A stretch of 62,000 bases of DNA from Symsagittifera roscoffensis (Eukaryota; Xenacoelomorpha; Acoela; Convolutidae). Location: NCBI RefSeq assembly GCF_963678635.1, contig NC_087066.1, positions 2,537,633-2,599,632 of the forward strand, given 5' to 3'. A model generated the notes under the pieces. The model did not search any database. It was not told where the DNA came from and saw only the letters and a list, made by a program, of their open reading frames with translations. The position numbers and the translations under genes are program-made. Below are positions 40,301-51,200 of this stretch, in pieces (the stretch's first letter is position 1; each line of letters begins with the position of its first letter).

Positions 40301-42310
40301 ATCTACCCAATGGCGCTTGACTAGAATCAAAAAATAGCCACCAAAAATCCCGGTGCAACAATATTATGCCAATGCGCCAAAAGTAAACCAGATATTATGC
40401 TTATGCTGCAAAAGTTGGAAAAAGATTTAGAAAAAGCAAACAAAATTCATTTAAATTATTCGAGAAACACGGCAGGTACTTCGTCGTTTGATTTTCAGAA
40501 CAAACATAAGCATGGCTGAGACTGCCACTGCTTGTCCTGAAAATTTTTAGAAAAAGTGAACTTCGAATATAAGATTACGCCGCGTTGTGCAAACACCCAG
40601 CAAAAACGACCTCTTTTGAATTTGCAACTCCCTATATCAAAAGATCCCAACCCTGGTAAAGATTGTTAAACATCAGAAAAGTAAGTTACGGAGACTCAGT
40701 TTTTGAAAAAGAAGCCTTCATTAAAGCCAATCAAAACAAAACGGAGAGCCACAAATCCCAAAACGAAATGAGGCAAACTTTATTAAATTTTTGAAAATTT
40801 TGAAGCACTAATTTTTGATGAAACAATTCAATTAATCTTAACAACGACGTGTATAGATTAAATAATGGAAAACAAACTGATAACAACCGTAAGATTAAAA
40901 AATTATCCTGGAAAAATCAAATAATGCAAAAATGATCGAAATTCTTTTAAAAAACGAATCCAATTTATGTAAGCTGTATAACTGAAATTAAGAAACTGCT
41001 CGTAAGTTAAAAAAACCTCTGGTACTTTAAAAAACTGAAATCCAATTTTTAAACTGTATGACATCAACGGATTTTGCGCCGGTACTGAAAAGCGTAACTT
41101 GTCTTTCTTTTGCAATTAAATACATCAGCACAACCTAATTAATGTCTTCACTGTGTTCATTGACACTCAAAAATTGAAATAAGATTTCAAAAAAAAATAA
41201 TTTGGCTATCCAACAACTGTCGTTGTTGGATAGCTTTATTTGTCTTCATTTTTGCAAAGTTGTCTCGATTGACCTTAAAGACTAAAATTAAAATGAAACT
41301 CCATAGAAATCAAACTTAGCGCGAACAAATTCAACGACTTTTTCCTACAAAAATCGAAATATTTATCTTCATTTTGTTCATTGACACTTAAAAAGCGGTC
41401 CTTACAGCATCACACAACCTCTTATATGAGAGGTTGTAAACGAAACTACAGCTTCTTTTCATAAGCCTTGCCATTGATAAAAGTTCACCGCATGTTCTTC
41501 TCACAGATACAGGCGGTATTTGCAACTAATTACAAACCATTTGAATATACCTGTGAGAACACACTAACGCAGAAAACGTTTTTTTTTTAATTCAGACGTT
41601 TTGCTGAGCCAACATTTAACCTTTTGCGTTCAGTTTCCGGAAAACAAAAGAGATATTAGACACAGAAGCGAAGCTGAGCTTCGCACCACTTGCGATACAA
41701 CACAAACATAAAACAATGTTTTTACTGGTGAAAAAAATTCATTTTATATTTAAAATTTTAATGTTTTTATGCCTCGATAAGTTCACTCTAAGCGAATATT
41801 TTAGACATTTGATTAAAAAATTGGCAAAGGAACAAATTTTAGGAAGTGGAAATAAAGCCAACACTCTGTGAACAGACAAACTGAGCCGAAAAAATTTTTG
41901 TAAAAAAAATCTTTGAAGTTTCAAATTGCACCCTGAAACTACTGAACACTTGAAGTTGCAACTACAAAGAAAGTTGCTTACACCACAAGCTAAACCCGTG
42001 ATGTGGTATCAAACCGACATAACTTGAGCAGACAAACAAAAGCCAGACGATTCACTTTTTACGGGGAAAATTTTTTCAATTCCATACATACTGAAAAACA
42101 AGGTCTGGCCGGGACTCAGTATGAGGTCAGACTTGTAATTAGAACTTACCATGTGAAGAATAGTGGGTCCTAATTGAGAGGGAGTTGCAACTTCCTCATT
42201 TGGTCGACAGTGTTTCAGAATAGAGGCTTTCCTCTGTCCGTCCCTTTCGGCGGCAGATGAGAAGCCGAGGGCTATCATCTTTGCTGCAATTGCACCATAC
42301 ACAAATTTAT
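34109..42310 (-). CDS. Unidentified multi-exon gene (3 exons seen)
   Basis: Exons 42310-42150, 37085-36846 and 34385-34109. Splice sites: TTTTTCAG|, ATG|GTAAGT, TTTGACAG|, CAC|GTAAAT, GTAACTAG|, TTG|GTATGT. Phases join as 2-0, 0-0, 0-1. Codons are more GC-rich than the surrounding introns. The predicted sequence is helical-looking and non-repetitive: IAAKMIALGFSSAAERDGQR, LDLILFLSVESHLDRMRSVG, IVNWLHHHICPAARTDFDHS, then ETLSKLRHFLPRVNTLSVHT and SIKAVAGTLMHEV. I do not recognise a family. Outer exons probably lie above 42.3 kb and below 34.1 kb; whether it is separate from the AT-hook gene is unresolved, as the phases do not join directly (1 versus 2). Confidence 0.55.
34763..34791. repeat. 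(GATA)n microsatellite
   Basis: TATAGATAGATAGATATAGA-type tetranucleotide run with one interruption, in an intron of the unidentified gene. Confidence 0.9.
35055..35125 (-). repeat. SINE-like head, decayed copy
   Basis: ATTCGTTACCTCTACGCCAA followed by GTTGGTCGGG on the plus strand matches the A-box part of the SINE-like heads (ACCTCCAAACTAAG at 32.2 kb). The B-box part is poor. Confidence 0.35.
36846..37085 (-). CDS. Unidentified gene, exon B
   Basis: 240 nt, exactly 80 codons, phase 0 to 0. Acceptor TTTATTTGACAG, donor CAC|GTAAAT. Encodes APLSRGSYRTAVSSCSLPLD, SVGSIVNWLHHHICPAA and QLMRDHRFQPYSH. The frame was chosen because it joins exon A and exon C. Confidence 0.6.
37336..37744 (-). 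repeat. Solo LTR of the giant-element family
   Basis: 409 bp, diverged from the 410-bp LTRs by scattered substitutions and small indels (for example CCGTCTACTCG for CCGTCTGCTCG, TTCTTTTGGAAAGG for TGCTCGGGAGAG-type). It begins TGAGTT, ends GGTTCCA, and is flanked by the 4-bp repeat TAGA (37332-37335 and 37745-37748). An intact TSD shows it arose by LTR-LTR recombination of a complete insertion, older than the full element at 5.9-24.8 kb. Confidence 0.92.
38700..39050 (-). repeat. SINE-like repeat copy
   Basis: Head on the minus strand: CTTGGAGGTTATGCGG then GGAGTTTGAGTCCCGGCTG, the clearest B-box in the window. Body near 38725-38780 (GCGGAAACAAAGCCGACAAT on the plus strand), shared with 2.6-2.9 kb, 41.8 kb and 43.5 kb. 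Confidence 0.55.
39470..40214. repeat. Long inverted repeat (fold-back), arms about 245-260 bp
   Basis: The left arm 39470-39720 (from ATAGCCATGACTTA, through TTCAAAGACTTTTACGTTCG and GCACTGGAGCATGGAGGTCA) is repeated in inverse at 39955-40214 (ending TAAGTCATGGCTAT), with a spacer of about 235 bp. Both arms keep a similar frame (FKDFYVREL), which is an effect of the duplication. Arms differ by scattered changes. No terminal TSD is clear. Confidence 0.85.
41205..41234. repeat. Perfect 13-bp hairpin with 4-nt loop
   Basis: GCTATCCAACAAC-TGTC-GTTGTTGGATAGC, isolated in intronic DNA. The plus strand continues TTTATTTGTC, so it is not a classic T-run terminator. Confidence 0.8.
41660..42130 (-). 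repeat. SINE-like repeat copy
   Basis: Plus-strand landmarks: GAAGCGAAGCTGAGCTTCGC at about 41667, TAAAGCCAACACTCTGTGAA at about 41850, and GGTCTGGCCGGGACTCAG at about 42102 (reverse of a B-box). It ends close to exon A of the unidentified gene. Confidence 0.5.
42150..42310 (-). CDS. Unidentified gene, exon A
   Basis: Strong acceptor (TTTTTATTTTTCAG) and donor (ATG|GTAAGT). Encodes KFVYGAIAAKMIALGFSSAA and ends QLGPTILHM. A SINE-like head begins about 20 bp into the following intron. Confidence 0.6.
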
Positions 42311-42719
42311 CTGAAAAATAAAAATCTTCCTAAAACTACCACCCCTACTGTACCTGCTATTCGACATTACACTCGCAATTCAAACGCTCTTCAAACTTAG
42401 ACATACACATATCCGAGAACAAATTTCGTGCTTTCAAAAAAGTCGGAAAATGTGAAACACCAGTCGACTTAATCTGACGCTCGCTTGTGTGGTACTAAGA
42501 TGTCGATTTGCAGTATGCAAGCTCAGCTTCGCGATGCGAAGTTAGAATTGATTAATCGAACGACTGATATCTTTGCTAAAATAAAACATTGAAAAAGACT
42601 GCCAGGAGACTTTACCAATTTTCCCTTTTTCAAACAAAAAAGCTTTATGTTTATGACAAACGTTCACTACAAGACACTTTGCAAGTGCAAAGAGTACCTG
42701 AGGGTGCAAAGAGTCTTCA

Positions 42720-43010
42720 AGCCCAGAGGCGAAGCAGATCTTCTCTACACAATTACTGCCATACAACTGGAAAACAAAATTTCAGAAAAACAGTCGAAAG
42801 CCAACCACCGGCATAAAATCCATATGTGGCAACCAAACTGAAAAAACAAGCTAACAAAGGGAAATCCAGCAATTCAAATTTTCCCAAAAAAACTTCTTCT
42901 ATGAATAAGGTGAAAAAAAGTCCGGCCAGGACTCGAAAGCCAGACATTAAGGGTGCAAATGTAACCGCGTTACCTCCAGACCGAGTTTGAAGGAGCTTGG
43001 GAGCTGCTAA
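42720..43010 (-). repeat. SINE-like repeat copy (clear tRNA-like head)
   Basis: The minus-strand head reads CGGTCTGGAGGTAACGCGGT, about 20 nt, then GGCTTTCGAGTCCTGGCC, matching A-box and B-box spacing of a tRNA. Body GTTTGGTTGCCAC near 42830; tail GATCTGCTTCGCCTCTGGG near 42725. Confidence 0.6.
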
Positions 43011-43931
43011 GGTTGAATAAACAATCAAGTTCAATTTCTTACAGATTTGTAAATAAAGTTTTTGACGGAAAAACAAGTCTAGCTCACAATTTGTAAGGGA
43101 CTTGCTCTTACAAGACACCTGTTTTCGCAAGAGAAATTATCGGAATTAGTCGAAAGACCCATTCCGTCGTCTTGAATTGATTGACAAAAAGTGTCCAGAA
43201 ACAACGGTTTGAATTTTATGCGTTATAACCTACAGCTATTTTGGGCACCCATTAAGGCCATTGTAGGCTTTATAATAACACAAAATACGCCTAGCAAATT
43301 TTCCAAGTTGTTAAAAGCCCGGAAAAAAATCAATTCCATACGTGCAAAATACAATAAGGTCCGGCCATGATTCCCACCCAGATCTTGAAAAGTTTTAAAA
43401 GTTTCATGCAAGCTAAAGACAAAGGTTCAAGTCGGGAATGAAACACAGAGCTTTCGCTTTCTCGACAAAATATCATTTGAGGCAAACAAGCCAAGCAAAA
43501 TACTTGAACAGCAAATTAGTGAACAAAATTGCAAAGCGGTAACAAACCCAACAAATTTTGAGCAGACACGTTGAGCTGAAACAAAATCATAGAAAACTCT
43601 TCCCTAAAAACATTTAAATGACGAGCTACTTGAATTCATCAATCGACTCGAAATGAGGCCACTAAGCTGATATAAACTAGGCCGATACCTTTTAAGCAGA
43701 ATAAAAGAACTAATCCATGAGAAAGAAACTGATAAACTGAAATCGGATTTGACAAATTTACAACCAACATAAAAAATTCGAAAAGATTGGGCATTTAAAA
43801 CGCAGAAAGGCTAAAAATTTGTCTGTTAAAGGAAGAAATTCCAGAATTGGAGATGAACCAATTTAAGGCATCCTGTGAACAAAGTTAGTAATGGGAAAAA
43901 TCTAGTACTCGGTTGCAACACCCTTGCTAAT

Positions 43932-43979
<48 letters not shown>
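43932..43979. repeat. (TAG)16 microsatellite, 3' tail of a LINE
   Basis: Sixteen uninterrupted TAG units. On the minus strand this is (CTA)n lying directly downstream of a truncated LINE (44.06-44.89 kb), as expected for a repeat-tailed non-LTR element. Confidence 0.85.
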
Positions 43980-44059
43980 GGTAGGCTTTAGAATTTCTCC
44001 ATGGGTTTTGAACCCTCGTTTATAAGTTCGTAATTTTTCCCGGTGGGTGGCAGTTTCCA

Positions 44060-44890
44060 CACCAGCAAAGAATTCTTCACATACACAAGTTGTTTTCTGT
44101 AAAATTTCTGTTGAAGAAGTTCCAATACGTATTTGTTAGAGATATTTTCAGGCTGTCATAATCTTGATTTTCGAAGTCCACAATTTGGCTAAAATGGTTG
44201 TATAGCGTATTAGAACGTAAATAAAAATTTTCATTTGAATTTTTCAGTCTTGTTGCATGAACAGCAATCTCACCACGTGTTGCTTGTCTCGTTCGTGATT
44301 CGTTTTTATGAATGATTGTAATCAATTCAATGTCATGTTTATTTCATAGTAGTGAAACTAAGTACAATATGTCGTGCAATTCAAGGTACATTGAGAGTGG
44401 AAGGAGCTCTAAAAATTTCAGTTTTCAGTATAACTCATTTTGAAGTTATTTGTAATCCAAGAAGTCGTTCCTTTTTGTACTCTTTCTAGTTGTCTTAATT
44501 CTGTTTTGTTCGGATACCATGTTTGCGATGCATAGCTTATGATTGGTACAATGTATCCACAGTAAAATTTTAATATTGACTTAAATGATGTTTTTTTCGA
44601 GATACTCCGTTTGATTTTGTAAAAAGCTCCCATTGCTTTTGATATGAGGTTTTCAGCATTTACTGACCACGAAAGGTTTTCACACATTAAAATACCTAAA
44701 TCTTTTTGGGTCTTTGCGGTATCAACATCTGTATTAAATAGTGTAACTTCCATTTTCCCTCTGAGGTTTAACAGATTACATTTATTTTCGTTCAGCGGCA
44801 TTTTATTTTCTTCGCACCATTTTTCAACATTTGTCGCGTCTTTTTGCAGATGAATTTCTTCAGTAGACAAAATGTGACCAAATTGCAAAA
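44060..44890 (-). pseudogene. 5'-truncated non-LTR retrotransposon (RT C-terminus)
   Basis: Frame 44888-44418 encodes the segment after the RT catalytic core: DATNVEKWCEENKMPLNENK, QKDLGILMCENLSWSVNAEN, YCGYIVPIISYASQTWYPNK and LRQLERVQKGTTSWI; such blocks are typical of Jockey/CR1/RTE-like elements. After a frameshift the frame continues at 44325-44077 (NESRTRQATRGEIAV; YWNFFNRNF), the usual LINE C-terminal end. The catalytic FADD is not present, so the copy is 5'-truncated. Confidence 0.8.
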
Positions 44891-45279
44891 CTCTTAGTTA
44901 AAGATGTTTTCATTAAACAAACCCTTATTACAAACTGACAAATTGAGCTCTAAAAGCCCAAGATAACAAGACAAATGTCTGAAAAGAAGTAAAAAAGCTT
45001 CCCATAGCGGGGGATTAAGCCCTCTCTTCTGCCAAATTTCACCCTCTCCTGCCTTCCTGTACATTTCACGCATACTTAAATGTTAAATATTGACCCTGGT
45101 TAATTATATGAATCATATTAATTGTTATATTTGTTTCGGGCGAATGAACTTTCGACCTAGTTGAAATTTGTTAGTGAACGGGGAATTGACTTTTCTGGTA
45201 TATAATAAAAATTCGCCGGCAATTTTGGCAGCGTAGCTTAACTGTTGGCAGCAGTAAACTAATTCCTTAACTTGACCTA

Positions 45280-47340
45280 TAATTTATGGTGAAAAGGCAG
45301 TACATTGAAATTACTCTCCAAAGGCGGCGGCCGTTTCTGGGCAAAATTTACCAAATGATAAAATTGTCAAAACTTGAAATCAGAAAAACGAAATTAGAGA
45401 GAAGTTGGTGAACTGAAGATATTGATAATGAAAATTTACAAATAAGAGTATTCAACCGCATAAATTTTGTCATGAAACGCTACGTCGTCTTTCTCGAAAG
45501 GGCAAAGGAAATTTCAAAGAAAGAAAACGAGTTAAGAACAATTTTATTTGAGTGAGCTTCAACAAATCTCTTGGTGCATTTCTACATAAGTATGGTACTG
45601 TGAGCGAATTGAATATTGCTGATTATGAAAACGTATTTGACTATTCCTTTGACTTTAACTCAATATGGGCTGATAAAGACTTGGAGAGAAAAATCCATCT
45701 ATGTTTCAACAAGCTATCAAAATACAAAAAACTTCCGGTGATTTATTTAATTATTTACCACCGTAACCTTAATGAGTCTTAATGGTATATACAAGGTGAC
45801 TTTTATTTCAACTGGCTTGAAACTCAGCAAGTTGGAGAGGTGTTGGAAAAAAATAATGAAATTGCAAAAAAGCAGAGTAACTCCTATTGATTTGAAAAAA
45901 AAATTCACGGAAATTATACGTTTTTGAAACAAACTTTTTGTTCTGATAACCTTAACTATGAAATTTCAATTAAGTTGAGCTTGATTGGTATTGATAACCC
46001 TTCCTTGGACAAAAACTTATTCCAAAATTTTACAATTGCACGCTGTTTTTGCACGATGCGGCCTTTATACACGAGTTTTATCAACAGGGTCCCTAGTACT
46101 GTTATCCTGATAATTCTAACCGACGCAACTATTTTCTAGCTGCATGTTCTCTGTTTTTTGTTTGTTCTGATAACCTTAACTACGACATTTTAATTAGGTT
46201 GAGACCTTATGGTGGCTTGATTGGTATTGATAACCCTTCCTTGGACAAATACTTACAAAATTCCAAAATTTTACAATTGCACGCTGTTTTTGCACGATGC
46301 GGCCTGATTTATACAAGAGCTTTATCAACAGGGTCACTAATACTGTTACATGTTGCCCTGGAACTGTAAAAACAGCTTATTGGGACACTTGAGTGGAATA
46401 GCGTTCTGCCTTTTCATTAGGTTGAAAAAATCAGAACTTTATCATTTACTAGAATGCTGAGCGAGAGATCAGTTGTGCTTGACGTGGAAGGCTTTCGTTA
46501 GAAGAAAAACGCCTTTGTGGTTGAAGAATTAGCAATAACAACTTCAGACTACAGCGACCGACTCATTTTTTTTTACCTCCAGTGAATTTCAATATACTAC
46601 AAAGCTCGAACAAAAAGCTTGAAACTGGTTAACAAATCATTTACACGGCCTCAATTGGGAAAACGGTGATTACTTTTACATAAACTTGAATCAATTGCTT
46701 CAGAGTTTTGTGTTGAGAAACCCCGGTGCCATTTTTTACGCTAAAAGAAAAGAAAAGACAGAACTTCTGGCCAAGTACTTGGACCGAAAGGTTGAAAACC
46801 TAGATGATTTGGGCTGTCCTAGGGTCGAATTTTTTTTTCAAAAACTACCTAAGTTGCAACAGACATATACCTCATTACAACTCCAGGAATCATTGTGCCC
46901 TGAAGAAAAGCAATGTTTTTTTATGATTGGTTGAAAAATGAACAACAGCGAAAGATCAGCGAAAGTGGAGACATACCTATCACCAAATTCAATGCTTTGT
47001 GCGTGCATGACTGCAGAGGGTGATATGAAAATTTCAAAAACAAGAGTAGAGCGTATTGATTGCAGCGGCCAAATTGTTTAGGGGAAGCAGCAAATAATAA
47101 TTTCCGAAGAAGAGTTGTCTACATTAAAGAGATTTTTTCCAGTTATTGATCAATTTTTATACTTCCAGAGATTCAAGTTTATCGGAAATGTTAGCCAGCA
47201 AGCGAGGAATATATCTTCCCGAACTAGTCTTAGTACCCAAACGTCAGCCAGTAGTTCAGATGCATCTAAGCAGCAGTGAAATGCCAGATGAGATTAAGAG
47301 GATAGTGAAAGATGATACTGCGAAATAATGTACTATGGAA
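45280..47340 (+). pseudogene. Decayed unknown ORF next to the Polinton polymerase
   Basis: Protein-like blocks scattered over three frames with stops: FNKSLGAFLHKYGTVSELNI and DYENVFDYSFDFNSIW (45.55 kb), KILQLHAVFARCGLIY and ALSTGSLILLH (46.3 kb), VVLDVEGF then KKNAFVVEELAITTSDYSD (46.47 kb), HGLNWENGDYFYINLNQLLQ and VLRNPGAIFYAKRKEK (46.65 kb), VENLDDLGCPRVEFF (46.8 kb). The LDVEGF start, HGLNW and LDDLGCP blocks resemble an uncharacterised, possibly exonuclease-like protein seen in invertebrate repeats; I cannot name it. An internal 224-bp tandem duplication is listed separately. Confidence 0.5.
45941..46348. repeat. Tandem duplication (224-bp offset) inside the decayed ORF
   Basis: TTCTGATAACCTTAACTA starts at 45941 and 46165; both copies run through GGTATTGATAACCCTTCCTT and GCACGCTGTTTTTGCACGAT to CAACAGGGTC. 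The second copy has extra bases that partly restore a longer frame, so the first copy looks more decayed. Confidence 0.8.
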
Positions 47341-48228
47341 AAACTGCAAATATACCAGCAAACTTTGTTCTAGAAAAGCATGACATAAACGATAGAGACT
47401 CCACACTTTATGAAATTTCGTACTGTTCATAATACTAATTCAATTTAATGTTTTTTTTACAAGCTTCCTTTACCGTGAGAAAAAGTCTGTAGAATAAATC
47501 AGATATCAAACAGCAGCAGCAGTAAATGTCAGAAAAAGCAGCAGCAGTAGATGAACCTGAAGCGACACGTTCAAATGACAACCTAATCTTATCATGCATC
47601 TGCAACTATCAAGATATCTAATTTGCTAAATTTTCAATTTTTAAGTTTTCTATCTTATTTCAGCTTAATTATATAGTTGAGGGCTTTATTTTCTGAACAC
47701 TTTTTTCTCAAATGTCTACTTTTTATTATACCTAATTAAGCAAACCAAGAAGTGGGCTTGAAATCATTAGGAAATACTGTCTCACAGTTAAAATTAGTCA
47801 GAAAAAGTTTTAGGCTCAGTCTGAATCATTCTAAGCTTTAAATTTTGTAACTTAGTGCTGAAATGTTAATTAAAAGTTTAAACCAGACCCCTAAAAGTTG
47901 CCAAACTTTACAAAAAATTAATCGCTACCCCTTAAAAATAACAGCAAAAGTTTGAGGCTGTAAATGAATCTGTTTTTAATAAACAAATCCCTTGCACTTG
48001 AACAGATTGATGAGACATATAGAGCTTAAAGCTGTAATAAACCCTGTTTTTGGAAAGGAAAGTACTTATTGTCAAGTTCACGGCGAAGTATAACTCTCGT
48101 TAACGGCTTCTACCTGCCCTTACCCGCAAAATTTTTAGTCCTAGTCACTTCTCGTTTTTGCTTTTTCATAACCAGTTTTACTTCAATCTTGAAATTTTCC
48201 TGAATTACTTCAGTAACTTCAACAAATA

Positions 48229-51200
48229 ATGCCCAACTCTACTTCTATCGCGACACCTGTTCGTTGTCAGCAGTGCGGAAAAATACTGAGCTCTAAAAGG
48301 AACTTAAGACATGAGCAAAAAGTTCACGAGATCCTTCCTCCCGCTCCTCCTCGAACTGTTTGCGATGAGTGTCTCGAATCATTCGATAGTTTGTCGGAAG
48401 CTCGAGAGCACGTCGAGCTGGTTTGACTTCCAATAGTCATTGTATCTAATGCCATACAATAATTCTCACCGCGGAAAGCTATGAACAACATTTCCTGAAG
48501 AAGCACGCATTGTCAGTTTGGGACGGCATTGAGACGACGTCTTTCGCTGTCCCAACGGAAAGCGCGTTCAGAGGCAAATTGCCTCGATAAGATCTCAAAG
48601 TTGGTGAAAAGAAATGGATTTGCTTCAAGTCATGATGCAAAACAAGGAGGAAATAGATGCTCTCATACTGGAAAGGGTCAAAGAGGCTCCGAGCTAGGTG
48701 CAATTCCACGTGGAAGTGAGAATGATCGAAATTCCCACTGTGCAAGACGGGGACAGTTGAAACTTCGAAAGGTCCATGCTGTTTCTGAACATTAAAACAT
48801 TGACAGTGTACTTCGAGGGAATAGCTGGGGATCAATTCTTCGAACTGATTGAACATATGGTCAACCAAGTCAATTCGTTCTCTTCTCATGGTAGCGGATG
48901 AATTATTGACCGAACTGAAAAACAAAAAGCAGTTTCGCGGCCTTCTCACCAATAAAAGCAGGATCCTACCTCGAGCTACCTGATGCACTCAGCGCTGCTT
49001 CTACTCTGCTCACAAATTTCAACACTAAAGATGATGACCGTTGCGTTCTCTACTGCTTTGTTGCCGCATATCACAACGTGAATGAGCCGGCCCTCTACCC
49101 CACATCTAGACAGTGGCTAGAGAAAAACAAAGTCTCAAACTACGATCTCGACAAAGAAGAAATACGAAATACCAATGGGTCTGATAGATATGGACAGATT
49201 TGAACAGCTGAACAATTGTCAAATTAACGTCTTCCGGTAAGCAAATTCTATTTGCCTTTTAAAAATCTTAAAATTCTTTCATTAATATTCTTCACTATTC
49301 AATAATTAGCTCCCTTGAATCGTTGAAAAAAGGAAATATAACACTTTCAGCGGTATAACAGACCAGGAACGGGAAGACGCTACAATTTGTTGGATATGCG
49401 AGAACGATTTTTCCGACAATGATCAAGTGGTACTTGATCATTGCCATTACACCAACAAGTTCCTGGGTTGGGCACACAATGAGTGTAATGTTAATAGAAA
49501 AACAAATTACATTCCAGTGGTAGCTCATAATTTGTCAAATTATGATTTACACTTTATAATCAAAGCGCTGGCAAAAATGAATTCGGAAAAACACTTTTTC
49601 CGTAATAACCCGCATCTGAAGAAAAATATATATCCTTGACAATCTCAGTATACATAAAACCGTACACGGACAAAAACAGAAAAAACAAAAACTCTACGAA
49701 AATCTGAGATTCATCGATTCGTATGGGTTCATGCTAGCACCGTTGGCAAAACCATTCGATAATTTGCCCAACAAAAAACTTTTTCTGCTGGAGAACTATT
49801 TTGAAAAACTCGGTCACTCACCTGAAAAAGTCAGTATGTTGAAACAGAAAGGGCGTTACCCCTACTCATATTTCAACTCATTCGAAAAAATCCGAGAAAT
49901 TCGTCTTCCCCCGCGAGCAATGTGGAAAAATAGTCTAACAGGAGGGAATGTGAGTGTTTCAAGAAGCGAGGACAACCATGCCCTAAAAATTTCGCCGAAC
50001 TGAAAAGTGGCTCACTTGTTGATTACCACGACTTGTACTTGACTACAGATGTGCTATTGCTTGCTTCCGTTTTCGAAGCTTTTTGTGAAGTTTGCTATCA
50101 AACTTACGGGCTGGATAGCGCCTGTTACTTCACGGCAAGTAACCTTCCCGGGGAGGCCCTTCTAAAAGTTTGTAAGCCCGACCTGAAACTCTTAACAGAT
50201 CGTGAACATCTGGACCTTGTGCAGCGAATGATACGAGGAGGCATGTCGGTTTACGCGCGCAGATTTTACAAAGCAAACAATAAATACCTCGACAATTTTT
50301 CGCCCTCAGAACCATCAAGCGTCATCCTCAATATTGACGCAAACAACTTGTAAGGGGGATAATGAAACACAGCCCTTTACCATTGAACTATTTTTAGTTA
50401 ATTGAAAAAAGTCCGGCAGACATACTGCTCACCAGCGAAACCTCAGAGTGGGGTTATATAGTTGAAGTCAATTTGACCATACCCGAAGAGCTTCATGATT
50501 TCTTTGCTGATTACCCTCTTACCCTAGTGGACATCGGTGCAATGGGCAACGAGCAAATCGACATGTTGGGAAAATTGGGAATCACCACTGCCAAAAGTGC
50601 CAGCTTCGGCAGACTTGCATCATAAAGAAGGTTATGTTTTGCATTACCTTACCCTAAAGATGTACCACGAGCTGGGAATGAAAGAAACTCACCTCGAAAA
50701 AGTTCTTTAGTTCCGCCAAAGTCACTGGATGGCACCTTTTGTCGACCGCAACACCAGCCTACCAAAAACCGCGGTAAATAAATTCAAGGAGAACTTTTAC
50801 AAGCTAATTGTTAATTCAGCATTCGGTGAAACAATGGAGTCTAAGTTAGGAAGAAAGAAGCTGGAGATTGTAAGAAATGAGAGAGCTTCTTCAAAAAACA
50901 GCTCTGAGCACAATGAAGAACTTTCAAATCCTTGACGATCAGTTAGCCACAATCAACTTTTCAGTAACAAAAAGATTATGGCACAAACCTATGATAGTTG
51001 GTGCGACCATCCCATACCTCGCCAAACGTTTCATGTTCCAGTTTCATTATCAAGAATTGAAACCTAATCTTAACTTGCAACTTCTTTACTCCGACACGGA
51101 TAGTTTTATTTATGCCATAAAAATTGACGACGTTTACCGAGACTTGGAGAAAATAAAGCTGATTCAGAGAATTCTAAAGCCCTAAAACCGAAACTATATT

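Noticed and set aside
43932-43979. Short regular repeats as a CRISPR-like array
   Set aside because: A pure trinucleotide microsatellite without spacers, in a eukaryotic genome.
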